NCBI GenBank assembly: GCA_002722175.1
Contig: PBKU01000039.1
Span: forward strand, 1-64,000
DNA length: 64,000 bases
Direction of reading: 5' to 3'
Source: Magnetovibrio sp.
GTDB lineage: Bacteria > Pseudomonadota > Alphaproteobacteria > Rhodospirillales > Casp-alpha2
Shown: in pieces, positions 1 to 9,512 of the stretch
Layout: each line of letters starts with the position of its first letter
How positions within the stretch are numbered: the stretch's first letter is position 1
The notes under the pieces: model-generated
Told to the model about the DNA's origin: nothing
Database searches by the model: none
The model's input: only the letters and a program-made list of their open reading frames with translations
Translations under genes and position numbers: made by a program

Positions 1-480
<480 letters not shown>

Positions 481-578
481 AGAGCCCCATGCATATGGAT
501 AAAATAGAAAATATCTACAAGAAAGATAAACAAGTGAATTTAGATTTTTGCGCTGTTTTGGCCGAAGCTTTATTTTGA

Positions 579-697
579 TGACCTGGTAGTTATGGCGGGG
601 GTGTCCCACCCGATCCCATCCCGAACTCGGCCGTAAAAACCCCCAGCGCCCATGGTACTGCGTCTTAAGGCGTGGGAGAGTAGGTCGCTGCCAGGTC
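579..697 (+). rRNA. rrf: 5S ribosomal RNA
   Basis: This is a complete 5S rRNA. The terminal stem is visible as ACCTGG at 581-586 pairing with CCAGGT at 691-696. The conserved CCCGAACTCGG segment lies in the middle, and GGGAGAGTAGGTCG lies near the 3' end. It follows 23S and precedes tRNA-fMet, the usual tail of an alphaproteobacterial rrn operon. The boundaries are good to about two bases. Confidence 0.96.
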
Positions 698-746
698 TTC
701 TAAGTAAAGTGAAAAATAGCATAGGGCGGCGACCCAAATGGTTAGG

Positions 747-824
<78 letters not shown>

Positions 825-833
825 CATTACTTG

Positions 834-870
834 CACCCCCGGGTCTTTGGCCCGGGGGTGTTGGTTTTTG
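834..870 (+). terminator. Rho-independent terminator of the rrn operon
   Basis: A perfect 10-bp GC-rich stem (834-843 with 851-860) has a 7-base loop and is followed by a T-rich tract. It starts 11 bases after the tRNA-fMet CCA and should end the rRNA operon transcript. Confidence 0.9.
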
Positions 871-977
871 GAACTTTTCTTGCCCTCGGCTGCAGATTAT
901 AAGACCGCTTGACCCAACTCAGACATTTCTAGAATCGCTGGATATTGGAGGTTCGGCCAAGGGGTCGAATTCCAGGC

Positions 978-1370
978 TTAGTCCGATGCGAGTGTCTTGG
1001 CCGCCTCGTTCATCGCAAAGGCCGTCTGCTCCAAATCGTCATCGCTCAACGCCAACGAGGGGAAGATTTTGCCCGGTGACGTGAAGATTCCGCTTTTGCG
1101 CAACATGTCGTTGTAAAGGGCATTCTGTTTCGGATCTCGATGTTTTGCGCTTCGATAATCAAGGCAATTCGCATCGGTGAAAAACACGTCGAACAGAGTT
1201 GGGTCGCCGACGATTTGATGGGTAATTCCAGCGCTGGACAAAGTATCAGACTGGACTTTTTGCAACCGGCTTCCAAGATCGATCAATCTTTCGTAGGTTC
1301 CCTCGCGGCGCAAAATCTCCATGGTTTTCAGTCCCGCGGTGGCGGCGATGGGATTTCCCTGTCGCCCAAC
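978..1370 (-). pseudogene. C-terminal fragment of a class III (GSA-type) aminotransferase
   Basis: Read on the minus strand, this frame matches the C-terminal third of PLP-dependent class III aminotransferases of the glutamate-1-semialdehyde aminomutase type. It opens at GNPIAATAGL and continues into EILRREGTYERL. The open frame extends upstream to 1445, but those first ~25 residues look unrelated to the family. The large PLP domain, including its lysine, is absent. The fragment lies just inside the left edge of the putative island, so it is probably a relic cut by recombination. A functional short protein is unlikely. Confidence 0.75.
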
Positions 1371-1577
1371 TGCAAAATTCGTGTATTGCCAAATTAAGCA
1401 GATGCAGGGGAAATGGTCAGAGATGTAAAGCAACACACGATTCACAAACCAAATATTGCTGGAAGAAATTAGAATAATTTTCTATATTGTCAATATTATA
1501 AGAAATGCTAATCCTTGAGTTTAGAATGAGATACCCTCCTCAATTCCTCCTTTCGCAAATAACTCAGTGAACGTCAA

Positions 1578-2711
1578 ATGAAGACTACATGTGAATTTTG
1601 TCATTCAAATAACTGCGACTTTTATGAAGTTCCGTTTCGTTTTTATGATCATGTCAAGTTTAAAGAGTTTACGGCTTCAAATGGCAGATTGGCCGTCTGC
1701 AGTGATTGTGGGGCCGTTGGAAACGTGTGTGACGAATCTCTTCACCAAAGCATTGCAAGGCTTTATCGAGGAAGTGAATATTCTGCGACGAAGAAAACGG
1801 TTTTCCACCTGAGCGTTCCCGAGTTTGACGGTATGGTTACGCCATATTTTTTACTTGCTCAGGCGATAAGCCAAGCCTTGGGTAAATTGCGGGCAAGGGT
1901 TCTGGATATTGGGTGTTTCGATGGCAAGCTTCTGCGTGAGCTGGAGAGCGCGATGCCGGGGGAGGGATCTTACGTTGGCTTTGATGTGTCAGATCATGGT
2001 ACCAAAATATTTCCGAAATCTGACAATTTTCAGTTAATCTTGAGAGAGTTTCCTGGAAATATTGGCAAATTCGACCTAATTATTTTTAACAATTCAATTC
2101 AGTACATCCATGAACTGCGAGGGTTCATGGATTTCGTTGCTGGAATTCTCTCCGAGAACGGTGCTATTGTCATTAGAGTTCCAGACATGCAACTGAATCC
2201 TCTGACGATGGCTTTTGGGGACCAGTACTGGAATTTCAACTGGGATAACATTGAAACGATGCTGAGTTATTCCGGTCTCTCGTTTTCGGCGTTTCCAGAT
2301 CACTACAGCCACTGGTTCTCCCGCAGCATTGTCGGATATGCGAAGTTTCGCACCAACCAGGGTGCAAAGCGTGACGCGGCCAATGCACATGTTCTGGACG
2401 CACTAGATTATTTGCGATCGTTTCCGGAAAGGCTAAAAGCCGCTGAATTGGAGGTCGGGACGTGCAAAAACTTGTATGTCCTGGGAACCAGCCTGAATGC
2501 TGCCATGACCAATAGCCTGCTTGAACGCGGCGCCGATGGGTTTGTTGACGAAAACCCAGACAAGCTCTCCGGCCCGTTTCTGGGCAAGCCAGTAATTCAT
2601 CCGAAAGACATGACTGCCAACGATGTTGTATTGCTTCCTTACGGCAATGGAAATGCGATTATAGCCGAAAAATTCCGATCAGCCTATTCAGCACGCGTGA
2701 TTGACTACTGA
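1578..2711 (+). CDS. SAM-dependent methyltransferase, sugar C-methyltransferase type
   Basis: This is a 377-residue protein starting at an ATG. The N-terminus carries two CxxC pairs (CEFC near residue 5, CSDC near 41), typical of the zinc-binding domain of sugar C-methyltransferases. A class I SAM-binding motif follows (LDIGCFDGKLL, about residues 110-120). The C-terminal ~100 residues (LYVLGTSLNAA, FVDENPDK) resemble the second Rossmann-like domain found in this family. Known relatives methylate nucleotide-linked keto-sugars. The neighbouring glycosyltransferases support a role in making a modified surface sugar, but the substrate cannot be read from the sequence. Confidence 0.78.
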   Translation: MKTTCEFCHSNNCDFYEVPFRFYDHVKFKEFTASNGRLAVCSDCGAVGNVCDESLHQSIARLYRGSEYSATKKTVFHLSVPEFDGMVTPYFLLAQAISQALGKLRARVLDIGCFDGKLLRELESAMPGEGSYVGFDVSDHGTKIFPKSDNFQLILREFPGNIGKFDLIIFNNSIQYIHELRGFMDFVAGILSENGAIVIRVPDMQLNPLTMAFGDQYWNFNWDNIETMLSYSGLSFSAFPDHYSHWFSRSIVGYAKFRTNQGAKRDAANAHVLDALDYLRSFPERLKAAELEVGTCKNLYVLGTSLNAAMTNSLLERGADGFVDENPDKLSGPFLGKPVIHPKDMTANDVVLLPYGNGNAIIAEKFRSAYSARVIDY

Positions 2712-2928
2712 TGCTGGAAAGCGGTCTTAACTTTGCACGGATGATTAAGATTTCTGACAGATCGCTTGGTTTAGGGGTCGGAAAACCGTTAACTCGCAGA
2801 CCGCTCAATACTTCGGCACCAATTTCCGGCGGGCATAATAAATACGAGATGATCCAAAATGGCCGTAGCGCTGAAATCGGCATATCCAAGCGCGTCCGCG
2901 AGGCTAACCTAGTTTGGTGGCCAGTGGC

Positions 2929-4224
2929 ATGAGCACAAGAAAGGAACGCATTTGGCGGCGACAGGCGGAGAACACAGGCGGCGAGAATCACTCTGTTTCT
3001 GACCGCGCCCTTTGGGTTCTTATAAGTCTATTGCGTTTCGTCGTGCAGCCGGTTGCCCAGCTTCGGATTGCACTCGTGCATTGTCGGAACACGGGCCGTT
3101 TTCTCAGCACTACGGAGTTTCATCTTCGTCAGCGTGCTTATCGGGGCGATTCAAGCGCGACGTTGGACATATTTGTTTCAGGCACTCCGATTAACAAGTA
3201 CATCCTTTCTATGCTTTCCGCGCGAGAGCATGTCATCCGGTCCGACCGACTATGGCGACTACTCAACCGGTTAAAACGACGCTATCCGAACCATCCTATT
3301 TGGGTCGACCTAACCCATACCGGCTGGATGCAGGGTCCCGTCTGGGAAACCCCGGGACCACAGCTCGTGTTGACCGAAGGCATGCATGAGAGAGGTGCCG
3401 CTTTGCGACGAGAACTTGGCATTCCGGAAGGCGCGCGGCACGTCTGTATTTTCGCGCGCGACGCCGACTACAGAGAGTCGCTCGATAACGTCCTCGACCC
3501 CACCGACTATTGGGCCACGGATGATTTCAGGAACTGTGACATCGCCAATTACATGAAAGCCGCTGAATACTTGGCCGAGGACGGCTATTGGGTGGTACGG
3601 ATGGGATTTCACAGCCCCAGGGTGCGACTTCCGAAAAAACGTCATTCCCAAATTCTCGATTATGCCTCCGACATTCGACCGGGCCTGGCCGACCCCGAGT
3701 TTGCGGACATGTATCTTCCGGCGACGGCGCGGTTCTTTCTTGGCTGCACCTCGGGGCTCTATTTATATGCGTCGATCTTCGGCGTTCCGATCGCCTATGC
3801 CAACATGGTCCCGTTTTTGGAATGCGGCCGCACGAACAACGACGTATTCATTTGGAAGAAGTGCTTCGACCAAAACTCCGGCCGCTACCTAGAATATGCC
3901 CATGCCATTGCGGCAGGTATGGACTCCGATTGGTTGTCCGTCGAAGAACTTCAGGCCTATAAAAGGCGCGGCCTTGAAATCCATGAAAACAGTGCCGAAG
4001 AAATATTGGACTTGACCTGCGAGATTCTCATGCGTCTTGACGGTAAATGGCAGCAAGGCCTGGAAGAAAATCAACTGAGAGAAGACTTCGGAAGGGTGTT
4101 TCCACGTCACGGCAGTCACGAGACCACTTATCGCGGTCATATGTGCACGGCGTTTTTAAGACGACATCGTAGGTTGTTTGTAAAGCCGGTCAACGACTTG
4201 CTTGTTTCAGAGGCCCCCAATTGA
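2929..4224 (+). CDS. TIGR04372-type putative glycosyltransferase (copy 1)
   Basis: This protein of about 431 residues resembles the TIGR04372 family of putative glycosyltransferases found in surface-polysaccharide loci. Visible family-like blocks are VCIFARDADY, the region around YWVVRMG, and FFLGCTSGLYLYASIFGVP, which resembles a sugar-nucleotide-binding end of a GT-B fold. The ATG at 2929 was chosen because GGTGG lies 8 bases upstream; a TTG at 2914 would add five residues. The stop overlaps the start of the next, related gene by 4 bases, so the two are probably translated together. The DNA is much richer in GC than the rest of the window, which fits acquisition from elsewhere. Confidence 0.75.
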   Translation: MSTRKERIWRRQAENTGGENHSVSDRALWVLISLLRFVVQPVAQLRIALVHCRNTGRFLSTTEFHLRQRAYRGDSSATLDIFVSGTPINKYILSMLSAREHVIRSDRLWRLLNRLKRRYPNHPIWVDLTHTGWMQGPVWETPGPQLVLTEGMHERGAALRRELGIPEGARHVCIFARDADYRESLDNVLDPTDYWATDDFRNCDIANYMKAAEYLAEDGYWVVRMGFHSPRVRLPKKRHSQILDYASDIRPGLADPEFADMYLPATARFFLGCTSGLYLYASIFGVPIAYANMVPFLECGRTNNDVFIWKKCFDQNSGRYLEYAHAIAAGMDSDWLSVEELQAYKRRGLEIHENSAEEILDLTCEILMRLDGKWQQGLEENQLREDFGRVFPRHGSHETTYRGHMCTAFLRRHRRLFVKPVNDLLVSEAPN

Positions 4225-5429
4225 AACAGTTTGTGAAATTTTTCCTACGTGTAGTCACCAGAGTCGGTGTAATTCCATGTTTGTACATTCTCTCGCCATT
4301 CGTGATTTTAAAACTGGGAATCTTGTACAATCAGCGAATCGGCCATATTGCTATTAACACGGAAATGGTCATGCGGCGGCTCCGGTTAATTCCGCCAGCG
4401 CGACGCACAATCATTCTTGCCGGCGTATTTGACCCTGCGAATGAAACACTTGTTCGGATGTATTCCAGGGTATTTCGGATTTTCGTTTCGCGTCAATACG
4501 TCCGGTATCTATTTGCCGTTTCGGACATATTCGAGAACACACCGTTTTGGGAGACGTTTCCATGGCGTCCTGAACAGCATACTCGAGAAAACTTTACAAT
4601 ACTTAATACATCCGAGCCGATACTCTCGTTTACTGCTGATGAAATGCGGCGGGGCGCCGAACTTTTGAGGCAAATGGACATTGGAAAAGACGACTGGTAT
4701 GCCTGTATTCATGCCCGTGAGCAAAGTTATTTCAGTAAATGGCGACCAGAACTTGCCGAACATTGGGGGAAAGTGAAATTCAGGAACATTGAAATTGATG
4801 CCTTCGAAAAAGCCGCACACCGAATCACAGAAAGCGGCGGCAACGCAATTCGGGTCGGAGCCCTGACCGATAGAGTTCTTGGTGGACGGGACGAGACGCG
4901 CATGATTGATTATGCCGGAAAGTTCAGATCGGATTTTGGCGATGTGTATTTGCTTTCCCATTGTCGATTTTTTCTCTGTTCGAATAGCGGATTGAATATG
5001 GTTTCGACCATATTCAATCGGCCCATTGGGATCGCCAACGCGATACCGCTTAACAGCTATCCTTTTCACACGTATGACCTATTCATCCCGGGGTTTGTCG
5101 TTTCAAAAGAGAATGGAGAACCGGTTCCGTTTCCCGTTCTACAGGATATGGGCTTCTTTGCAGGGGGGGCCAACTTGCTGACTTACTCCGAACGGCTTCA
5201 TGCGGAAGGCCTGAAACCTGTTGGCAACTCTGCAGAGGATATTGACGATTTGTGTGCTGACTTGCTGGAAATCGCCAATGGCAACTCGTTCTGCGTAAAC
5301 GCAGTTGAAGAGCAAGATGCCTATCACGCAAAATACTTCGACTTTCTCGAACCTGGAACGCAGGTCGGTAAGATCAGCCCCCGATTTTTATACAAATACC
5401 GTCATTTGATTTTTCCGGATACCTGCTGA
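4221..5429 (+). CDS. TIGR04372-type putative glycosyltransferase (copy 2)
   Basis: This 402-residue protein shares its plan with the preceding gene: YACIHAREQSY matches VCIFARDADY, and FFLCSNSGLNMVSTIFNRP matches FFLGCTSGLYLYASIFGVP. The two look like diverged paralogues. It opens with a hydrophobic stretch (about residues 15-32), so it may be membrane-associated. The start is a TTG at 4221 that overlaps the upstream TGA, which suggests translational coupling. Its base composition is lower in GC than copy 1, so the pair may not be a recent tandem duplication. The acceptor and donor sugars are unknown. Confidence 0.75.
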   Translation: MKQFVKFFLRVVTRVGVIPCLYILSPFVILKLGILYNQRIGHIAINTEMVMRRLRLIPPARRTIILAGVFDPANETLVRMYSRVFRIFVSRQYVRYLFAVSDIFENTPFWETFPWRPEQHTRENFTILNTSEPILSFTADEMRRGAELLRQMDIGKDDWYACIHAREQSYFSKWRPELAEHWGKVKFRNIEIDAFEKAAHRITESGGNAIRVGALTDRVLGGRDETRMIDYAGKFRSDFGDVYLLSHCRFFLCSNSGLNMVSTIFNRPIGIANAIPLNSYPFHTYDLFIPGFVVSKENGEPVPFPVLQDMGFFAGGANLLTYSERLHAEGLKPVGNSAEDIDDLCADLLEIANGNSFCVNAVEEQDAYHAKYFDFLEPGTQVGKISPRFLYKYRHLIFPDTC

Positions 5430-5513
5430 GCTGCTACTAGAGGGCTTGGTTGAATAGTTGATGGATGAGTCGTTGAAGTTTTGACATTACTCAAACATAG
5501 AGAATACACGAAA

Positions 5514-5921
5514 ATGGTAGCAGTTAATCCCGGCAGCGTTTGGATCATGGGCCTTTCGGCTGCTGGCAAGTCGACCCTTTCCAGCCTGCTAGTCAACCGC
5601 CTGCGTGAAAACAGGTACCCCTGTATCTTGATTGATGGGGATCAGATCCGGTCGATCTTTCCCGAACGGCTCGGTTATGATCCCGAATCGCGTCGCAAGC
5701 AGACGCAGCGTGTTCGTGCCGTCGCGCAGTGGATTTCAAGTCAGGGCGTCCTGCCCATTGTCGCGATCATTCACCCATTCGAGGATGATCGCCGAGCCTG
5801 CCGCGAGTCCATTCACAATTACTTCGAAGTCTACCTGAAATGCCTCACGCCTACATGTTCAATATGGTTTTCTTCTGGATATGATTTTCCTTTTGGTAAA
5901 ATCCAACGGGTAGGGGTCTGA
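5514..5921 (+). pseudogene. Adenylylsulfate kinase, N-terminal fragment
   Basis: The first ~108 residues match APS kinase (CysC): a P-loop GLSAAGKST, the LIDGDQIR substrate-binding block, and the NYFEVYLKC strand. After that strand, at about base 5840, the frame loses all similarity and runs into unrelated sequence to a stop at 5921. The C-terminal third of the enzyme is missing. The ATG at 5514 is taken as the original start. Kinases of this kind appear in glycan loci, where they provide PAPS or phosphorylate sugars. The break is close to the right edge of the putative island. Confidence 0.72.
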
Positions 5922-6407
5922 GATGTTACAAATAATATCGCGATAATGTTTCCACGTGTTTCAAAGGGTATCACCCCTATCCTATGGGAGTTTATTTGAA
6001 GGCTCACGGTATAGATGATACACCTTAACCTTAACTAGGGCGATAATTAATTCTGTCACCCATATTTCACCCATCCCCCCCAATGTTCGCTTTCTAGAAT
6101 GCAGCGGACGCAGTATTTTTAGTTAAAACTTTTGTACGGTGCACCAAGGGGAACATGGAATGAATATTTCCGATAGGTAAAAGCGTTAATTTTCATTTTC
6201 GTAACCTGAAGGCCGTAGGTTAAATCCTACCCCCGCAACCAATCATCCGACTAAAAAGAGCCAAAACCCCATGAAAGCGCCCAGGTATTTAGGTCGTTTT
6301 TGTGAAGTTCCAGGTCAATTCTCATTGAAATGGCTCTATCTTTTTGGGAGGTAATTAGATATAAATGACCATGCGCTTTGGCAGCCGTCTTAAGGATATT
6401 TGAACTT
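5922..6407. other. Gene-free stretch holding the right island boundary
   Basis: No coding sequence could be supported here. It contains the tRNA-fMet 3' remnant (6202-6242) and, at its right end, the leader of the flavoprotein gene that starts at 6408. No further part of the broken APS kinase was recognised. Confidence 0.6.
6202..6242 (+). repeat. Right direct repeat: decayed copy of the tRNA-fMet 3' part
   Basis: Forty-one bases repeat the anticodon-loop-to-CCA part of tRNA-fMet (783-824), with one substitution and one missing base. No 5' half of a tRNA precedes it, so it cannot make a functional tRNA. This is the pattern left when an element integrates into a tRNA gene and restores it on one side only. 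Confidence 0.8.
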
Positions 6408-8843
6408 ATGCAGTCCCATGCGAAAGTAGCAGTGATTGGTGGTGGGGTTGTCGGGTGTAGCGTTCTCTATCACCTTACTAAGTTGGGTTGGCGGGATGTT
6501 ATCCTGATTGAACGTGATGAGCTTACATCAGGGTCGTCCTGGCATGCTGCTGGTGGGTTCCACAGATTAAATAGCGACCCAAACGTCGCAAAACTTCAGT
6601 CGTACACCATTGGTTTATATAAAGAAATAGAAGAGATCTCAGGGCAATCCTGTGGTTTGCATTTATCGGGAGGAGTTCTTCTGGCCGGGACCTCTGAGCG
6701 AATGGATTATCTCAAGGTGGAACACGCCAAGGGACGTCACCTGGGCATGGAAACCGAATTAATATCGGCAAATGAAGCAAGGGAAGTATTTCCTTTTATT
6801 GATCCGGCTCAATTCCAGGGTGCCTTGTTTGATCCGCTTGATGGGCACCTTGATCCTGCCGGAACGACACACGCTTATGCTAAAGCCGCTAGGGAAAATG
6901 GGGCGGAAATCTATTTGCGAAACCGCGTTGTTGAATTAGTAAAACGACCGACTATTGGTTGGGACGTTGTAACAGAGAAAGGAACAGTGCAGGTCGAGCA
7001 TGTTGTGAATGCCGGAGGGCTGTGGGCTCGAGAGGTGGGACATATGGTTGGCTTGGAATTACCGGTTCTTGCTATGGAACATATGTACCTCCTTACGGAA
7101 GATCTACCAGAAGTCGTATCATTTAATGAGGAAATGGGAAAAGAAGTATGTCATGCCATAGACTTTGAAGCTGAAATCTATATGCGGCAGGAACGTCGAG
7201 GAATGCTCATTGGAATTTATGAAAAGGCTTGTGTCCCCTGGTCCACTGAAACGACCCCGTGGGACTTTGGAAAGGAGCTTTTACAGCCTGATTTAGAGCG
7301 CGTTAGTGACTCGCTTGCTCTGGGGTTTAGGCATTGTCCAACTCTTCGAGATGCTGGGATAAGACAAATAATAAACGGTCCTTTTACATTTTCACCAGAT
7401 GGAAATCCCTTGATCGGCCCAGTACTAGGCACGCCTAATTTCTGGGTCGCATGTGGAGTCATGGCGGGTTTTAGCCAGGGTGGCGGAGTTGGGTTGGCAT
7501 TAGCTAATTGGATAGTTTTTGGAGAACCTGGGTTCGACGTTTGGGGAATGGACGTTTCACGTTTTGGTGACTGGGCTACGAAGTCTTATACTAATGCGAA
7601 AGTTCGTGAAAATTATGCTCGACGGTTTCAGATAACCTTTCCAAATGAAGAACTTTTAGCCGCACGTCCTTTAATGACTACTCCTATTTATTCTCTTCTA
7701 AAAGATAGTGGTGCTGTTTTCGGAGTATCTTACGGTTTGGAGCATCCTCTTTGGTTCGCCCCAAAAGGGGAGCCGGCTATCGAAGATGTTACGTTTAGGA
7801 GATCCAACGCGTTTAACCACATATCTTCTGAATGTTGTGCTGTTCGGAAAAGTGTAGGGATAAGTGAAATCTCGGGTTTTGCAAAATATATGGTTAGTGG
7901 AGAGCAGGCTCGCGACTGGATCAGTAAGGTTTTTGCAAATGATCCCCCCCCCCCTGGTCGAATAAAATTATCACCCTTGTTAAATCCTGATGGGAAAATA
8001 ATTGGGGATTTTACAATTTCTTCATTGGGGAAAGAGGAATACTACATATTTGGCTCAGGAGTTGCCGAAAATTACCACATGCGATGGTTCAATAAATGTC
8101 TTCCACCTGGGGAGGGGGCAAAAATAAAGGCTCTGGGTTTAAATCTGGTAGGGTTTTCCCTGGCCGGACCTAATTCAAGGAAATTACTGGACACTTTAAC
8201 TACGATCGAGATGTCAAATGAGCAATTCCCTCATATGAGTATTAGAAAAACAGATATCGGGATGATTCCCGTATTGATTGGAAGGATCAGTTTTACGGGT
8301 GAGCTTGGTTATGAGGTCTGGTGTGCTCCAGAATACCAGAATACTCTATTCGATTTGTTAATGAGGCAGGGAAAGGATCTTGGCATTAAGCTTTTTGGCT
8401 CCAGGGCTCTCCGTTCGCTTAGTCTAGAAAAAGGATATGGCACTTGGGCTTATGAGTATCGCCCAACGTTTAGCCCGATTGAAGCTGGGTTGGAAAAATT
8501 CGTAGCTTTTGATAAGGGAGACTTTATCGGTCGGGATGCATTAATCAAAGAAAGAGACAAAGGTACGGAAAAAAGGTTGGTGCTTTTGCGAGTTGATGCA
8601 GTAGATGCAGATGTTATTAATGATGAACCGATATGGCATAATAATCGGGTGGTAAGTTACGTAACATCTGGTGGATACGGCCATTTTATTAAACAGTCTC
8701 TGGCATTGTCTTATTTACCGATAGCTCTAGCAGATGATCCGTCTTTAAATGCGTTTGAGATAGAAATAATGGGTCATCGGTGCCCAGCAAAAATCCATTA
8801 CGAAATCCCATTTGATCCGAAAGGGGAACGGATGCGAAGCTAA
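6408..8843 (+). CDS. FAD-dependent oxidoreductase, dimethylglycine/sarcosine dehydrogenase family
   Basis: This is an 811-residue flavoprotein. The N-terminal DAO-type FAD domain shows VAVIGGGVVG at residues 7-16 and LTSGSSWHAAG near 43, the segment around the covalent flavin site in this family. The C-terminal half carries the FAO_M linker and aminomethyltransferase (GcvT) folate-binding domains, with FTGELGYEVW near residue 630. Family members oxidatively demethylate N-methyl amino acids and pass the one-carbon unit to tetrahydrofolate. The exact substrate is open. The ATG at 6408 was chosen over a TTG at 6378 because AAGGAT lies upstream. A run of 11 C (7944-7954) lies inside the gene. It starts just right of the island boundary. 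Confidence 0.85.
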   Translation: MQSHAKVAVIGGGVVGCSVLYHLTKLGWRDVILIERDELTSGSSWHAAGGFHRLNSDPNVAKLQSYTIGLYKEIEEISGQSCGLHLSGGVLLAGTSERMDYLKVEHAKGRHLGMETELISANEAREVFPFIDPAQFQGALFDPLDGHLDPAGTTHAYAKAARENGAEIYLRNRVVELVKRPTIGWDVVTEKGTVQVEHVVNAGGLWAREVGHMVGLELPVLAMEHMYLLTEDLPEVVSFNEEMGKEVCHAIDFEAEIYMRQERRGMLIGIYEKACVPWSTETTPWDFGKELLQPDLERVSDSLALGFRHCPTLRDAGIRQIINGPFTFSPDGNPLIGPVLGTPNFWVACGVMAGFSQGGGVGLALANWIVFGEPGFDVWGMDVSRFGDWATKSYTNAKVRENYARRFQITFPNEELLAARPLMTTPIYSLLKDSGAVFGVSYGLEHPLWFAPKGEPAIEDVTFRRSNAFNHISSECCAVRKSVGISEISGFAKYMVSGEQARDWISKVFANDPPPPGRIKLSPLLNPDGKIIGDFTISSLGKEEYYIFGSGVAENYHMRWFNKCLPPGEGAKIKALGLNLVGFSLAGPNSRKLLDTLTTIEMSNEQFPHMSIRKTDIGMIPVLIGRISFTGELGYEVWCAPEYQNTLFDLLMRQGKDLGIKLFGSRALRSLSLEKGYGTWAYEYRPTFSPIEAGLEKFVAFDKGDFIGRDALIKERDKGTEKRLVLLRVDAVDADVINDEPIWHNNRVVSYVTSGGYGHFIKQSLALSYLPIALADDPSLNAFEIEIMGHRCPAKIHYEIPFDPKGERMRS

Positions 8844-8864
8844 ATTCCTGTAAAGGATATTTTA

Positions 8865-8975
8865 ATGGATATCGAACGTTACATTACAGTGCTCTGTATT
8901 GCCTTCACCTCATTACAAGAGAAGAGTTGTCGCCTTCTAAGTTTTCCAGGGCGTTATAGGAATTCAATTGCTTGA
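8865..8975 (+). CDS. Possible small ORF (36 aa) after the flavoprotein gene
   Basis: An ATG at 8865 follows AAGGAT by 8 bases and opens a 36-codon frame that runs into the 3' end of the opposite MORN gene. No family was recognised. It may be chance, or the start of a gene whose remainder was lost. The ribosome-binding site is the only positive evidence. Confidence 0.15.
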   Translation: MDIERYITVLCIAFTSLQEKSCRLLSFPGRYRNSIA

Positions 8976-9512
8976 TAATGGCAGTATCATGTCTTGCTCT
9001 GATACAAGTTGACCATTAGCCCATAAACCATCTTTCACTTTGCCATCTGTGAAAGTTTCAGTCCCAGAGCCATGCTTTACCCCATCCTTAAAGCCTCCAA
9101 CATATTTTTCCTTGTTAGCTTTTATCCAAACACCCCATCCGTGGAATTTATCATCCTTCCACTCACCGGTATATTTGTCGCCAAACCAGAACTGGAAAGT
9201 ACCAAATCCATTTAATTGGTCCTTCTTCCAAGTGCCAACATACCTGCTTCCTTTGTCAGAGGTATAAATACCCTTGCCATGTTTTTTCCCATTAACAAAT
9301 TCACCTATATATTTGCTTCGTTTATTAAATGCTATGATGCTGCCAACACAATTTGACCATTCTTTGACAGGTGAACCGGAGGAGCATAGCGGTAGTTTGC
9401 TATTTACTTCAGCAAGATTCTGAGTTGTTATCAAACCAATCTTAGCCGTAGTAGCTTGACATCCACTGACAAGAAAAACCATCAGAGCAAAAAAATTTAA
9501 CGACTTTAGCAA
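8964..9512 (-). CDS. MORN-repeat lipoprotein
   Basis: This 182-residue protein opens with a lipoprotein signal: a hydrophobic stretch ending LVSGC, with the cysteine at about residue 18. At least four MORN repeats follow, seen as YIGEFVNGKKHGKG, YVGTWKKDQLNGFG, YTGEWKDDKFHGWG and YVGGFKDGVKHGSG. Bacterial MORN lipoproteins are usually periplasmic or outer-membrane anchored, with roles in envelope or protein scaffolding that vary and are mostly unproven. The start is a TTG with no clear Shine-Dalgarno sequence, so the first residues are uncertain, but the signal peptide needs roughly this start. Confidence 0.82.
   Translation of the reverse strand: MLKSLNFFALMVFLVSGCQATTAKIGLITTQNLAEVNSKLPLCSSGSPVKEWSNCVGSIIAFNKRSKYIGEFVNGKKHGKGIYTSDKGSRYVGTWKKDQLNGFGTFQFWFGDKYTGEWKDDKFHGWGVWIKANKEKYVGGFKDGVKHGSGTETFTDGKVKDGLWANGQLVSEQDMILPLSSN

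Noticed and set aside
2711-2932. Frame with MIKISDRSLG, recalling the start of sialic-acid synthase-like (NeuB) proteins
   Set aside because: Only about ten residues look similar and the following conserved AEIGxNHxG block is not present. It is too little to call a gene remnant.
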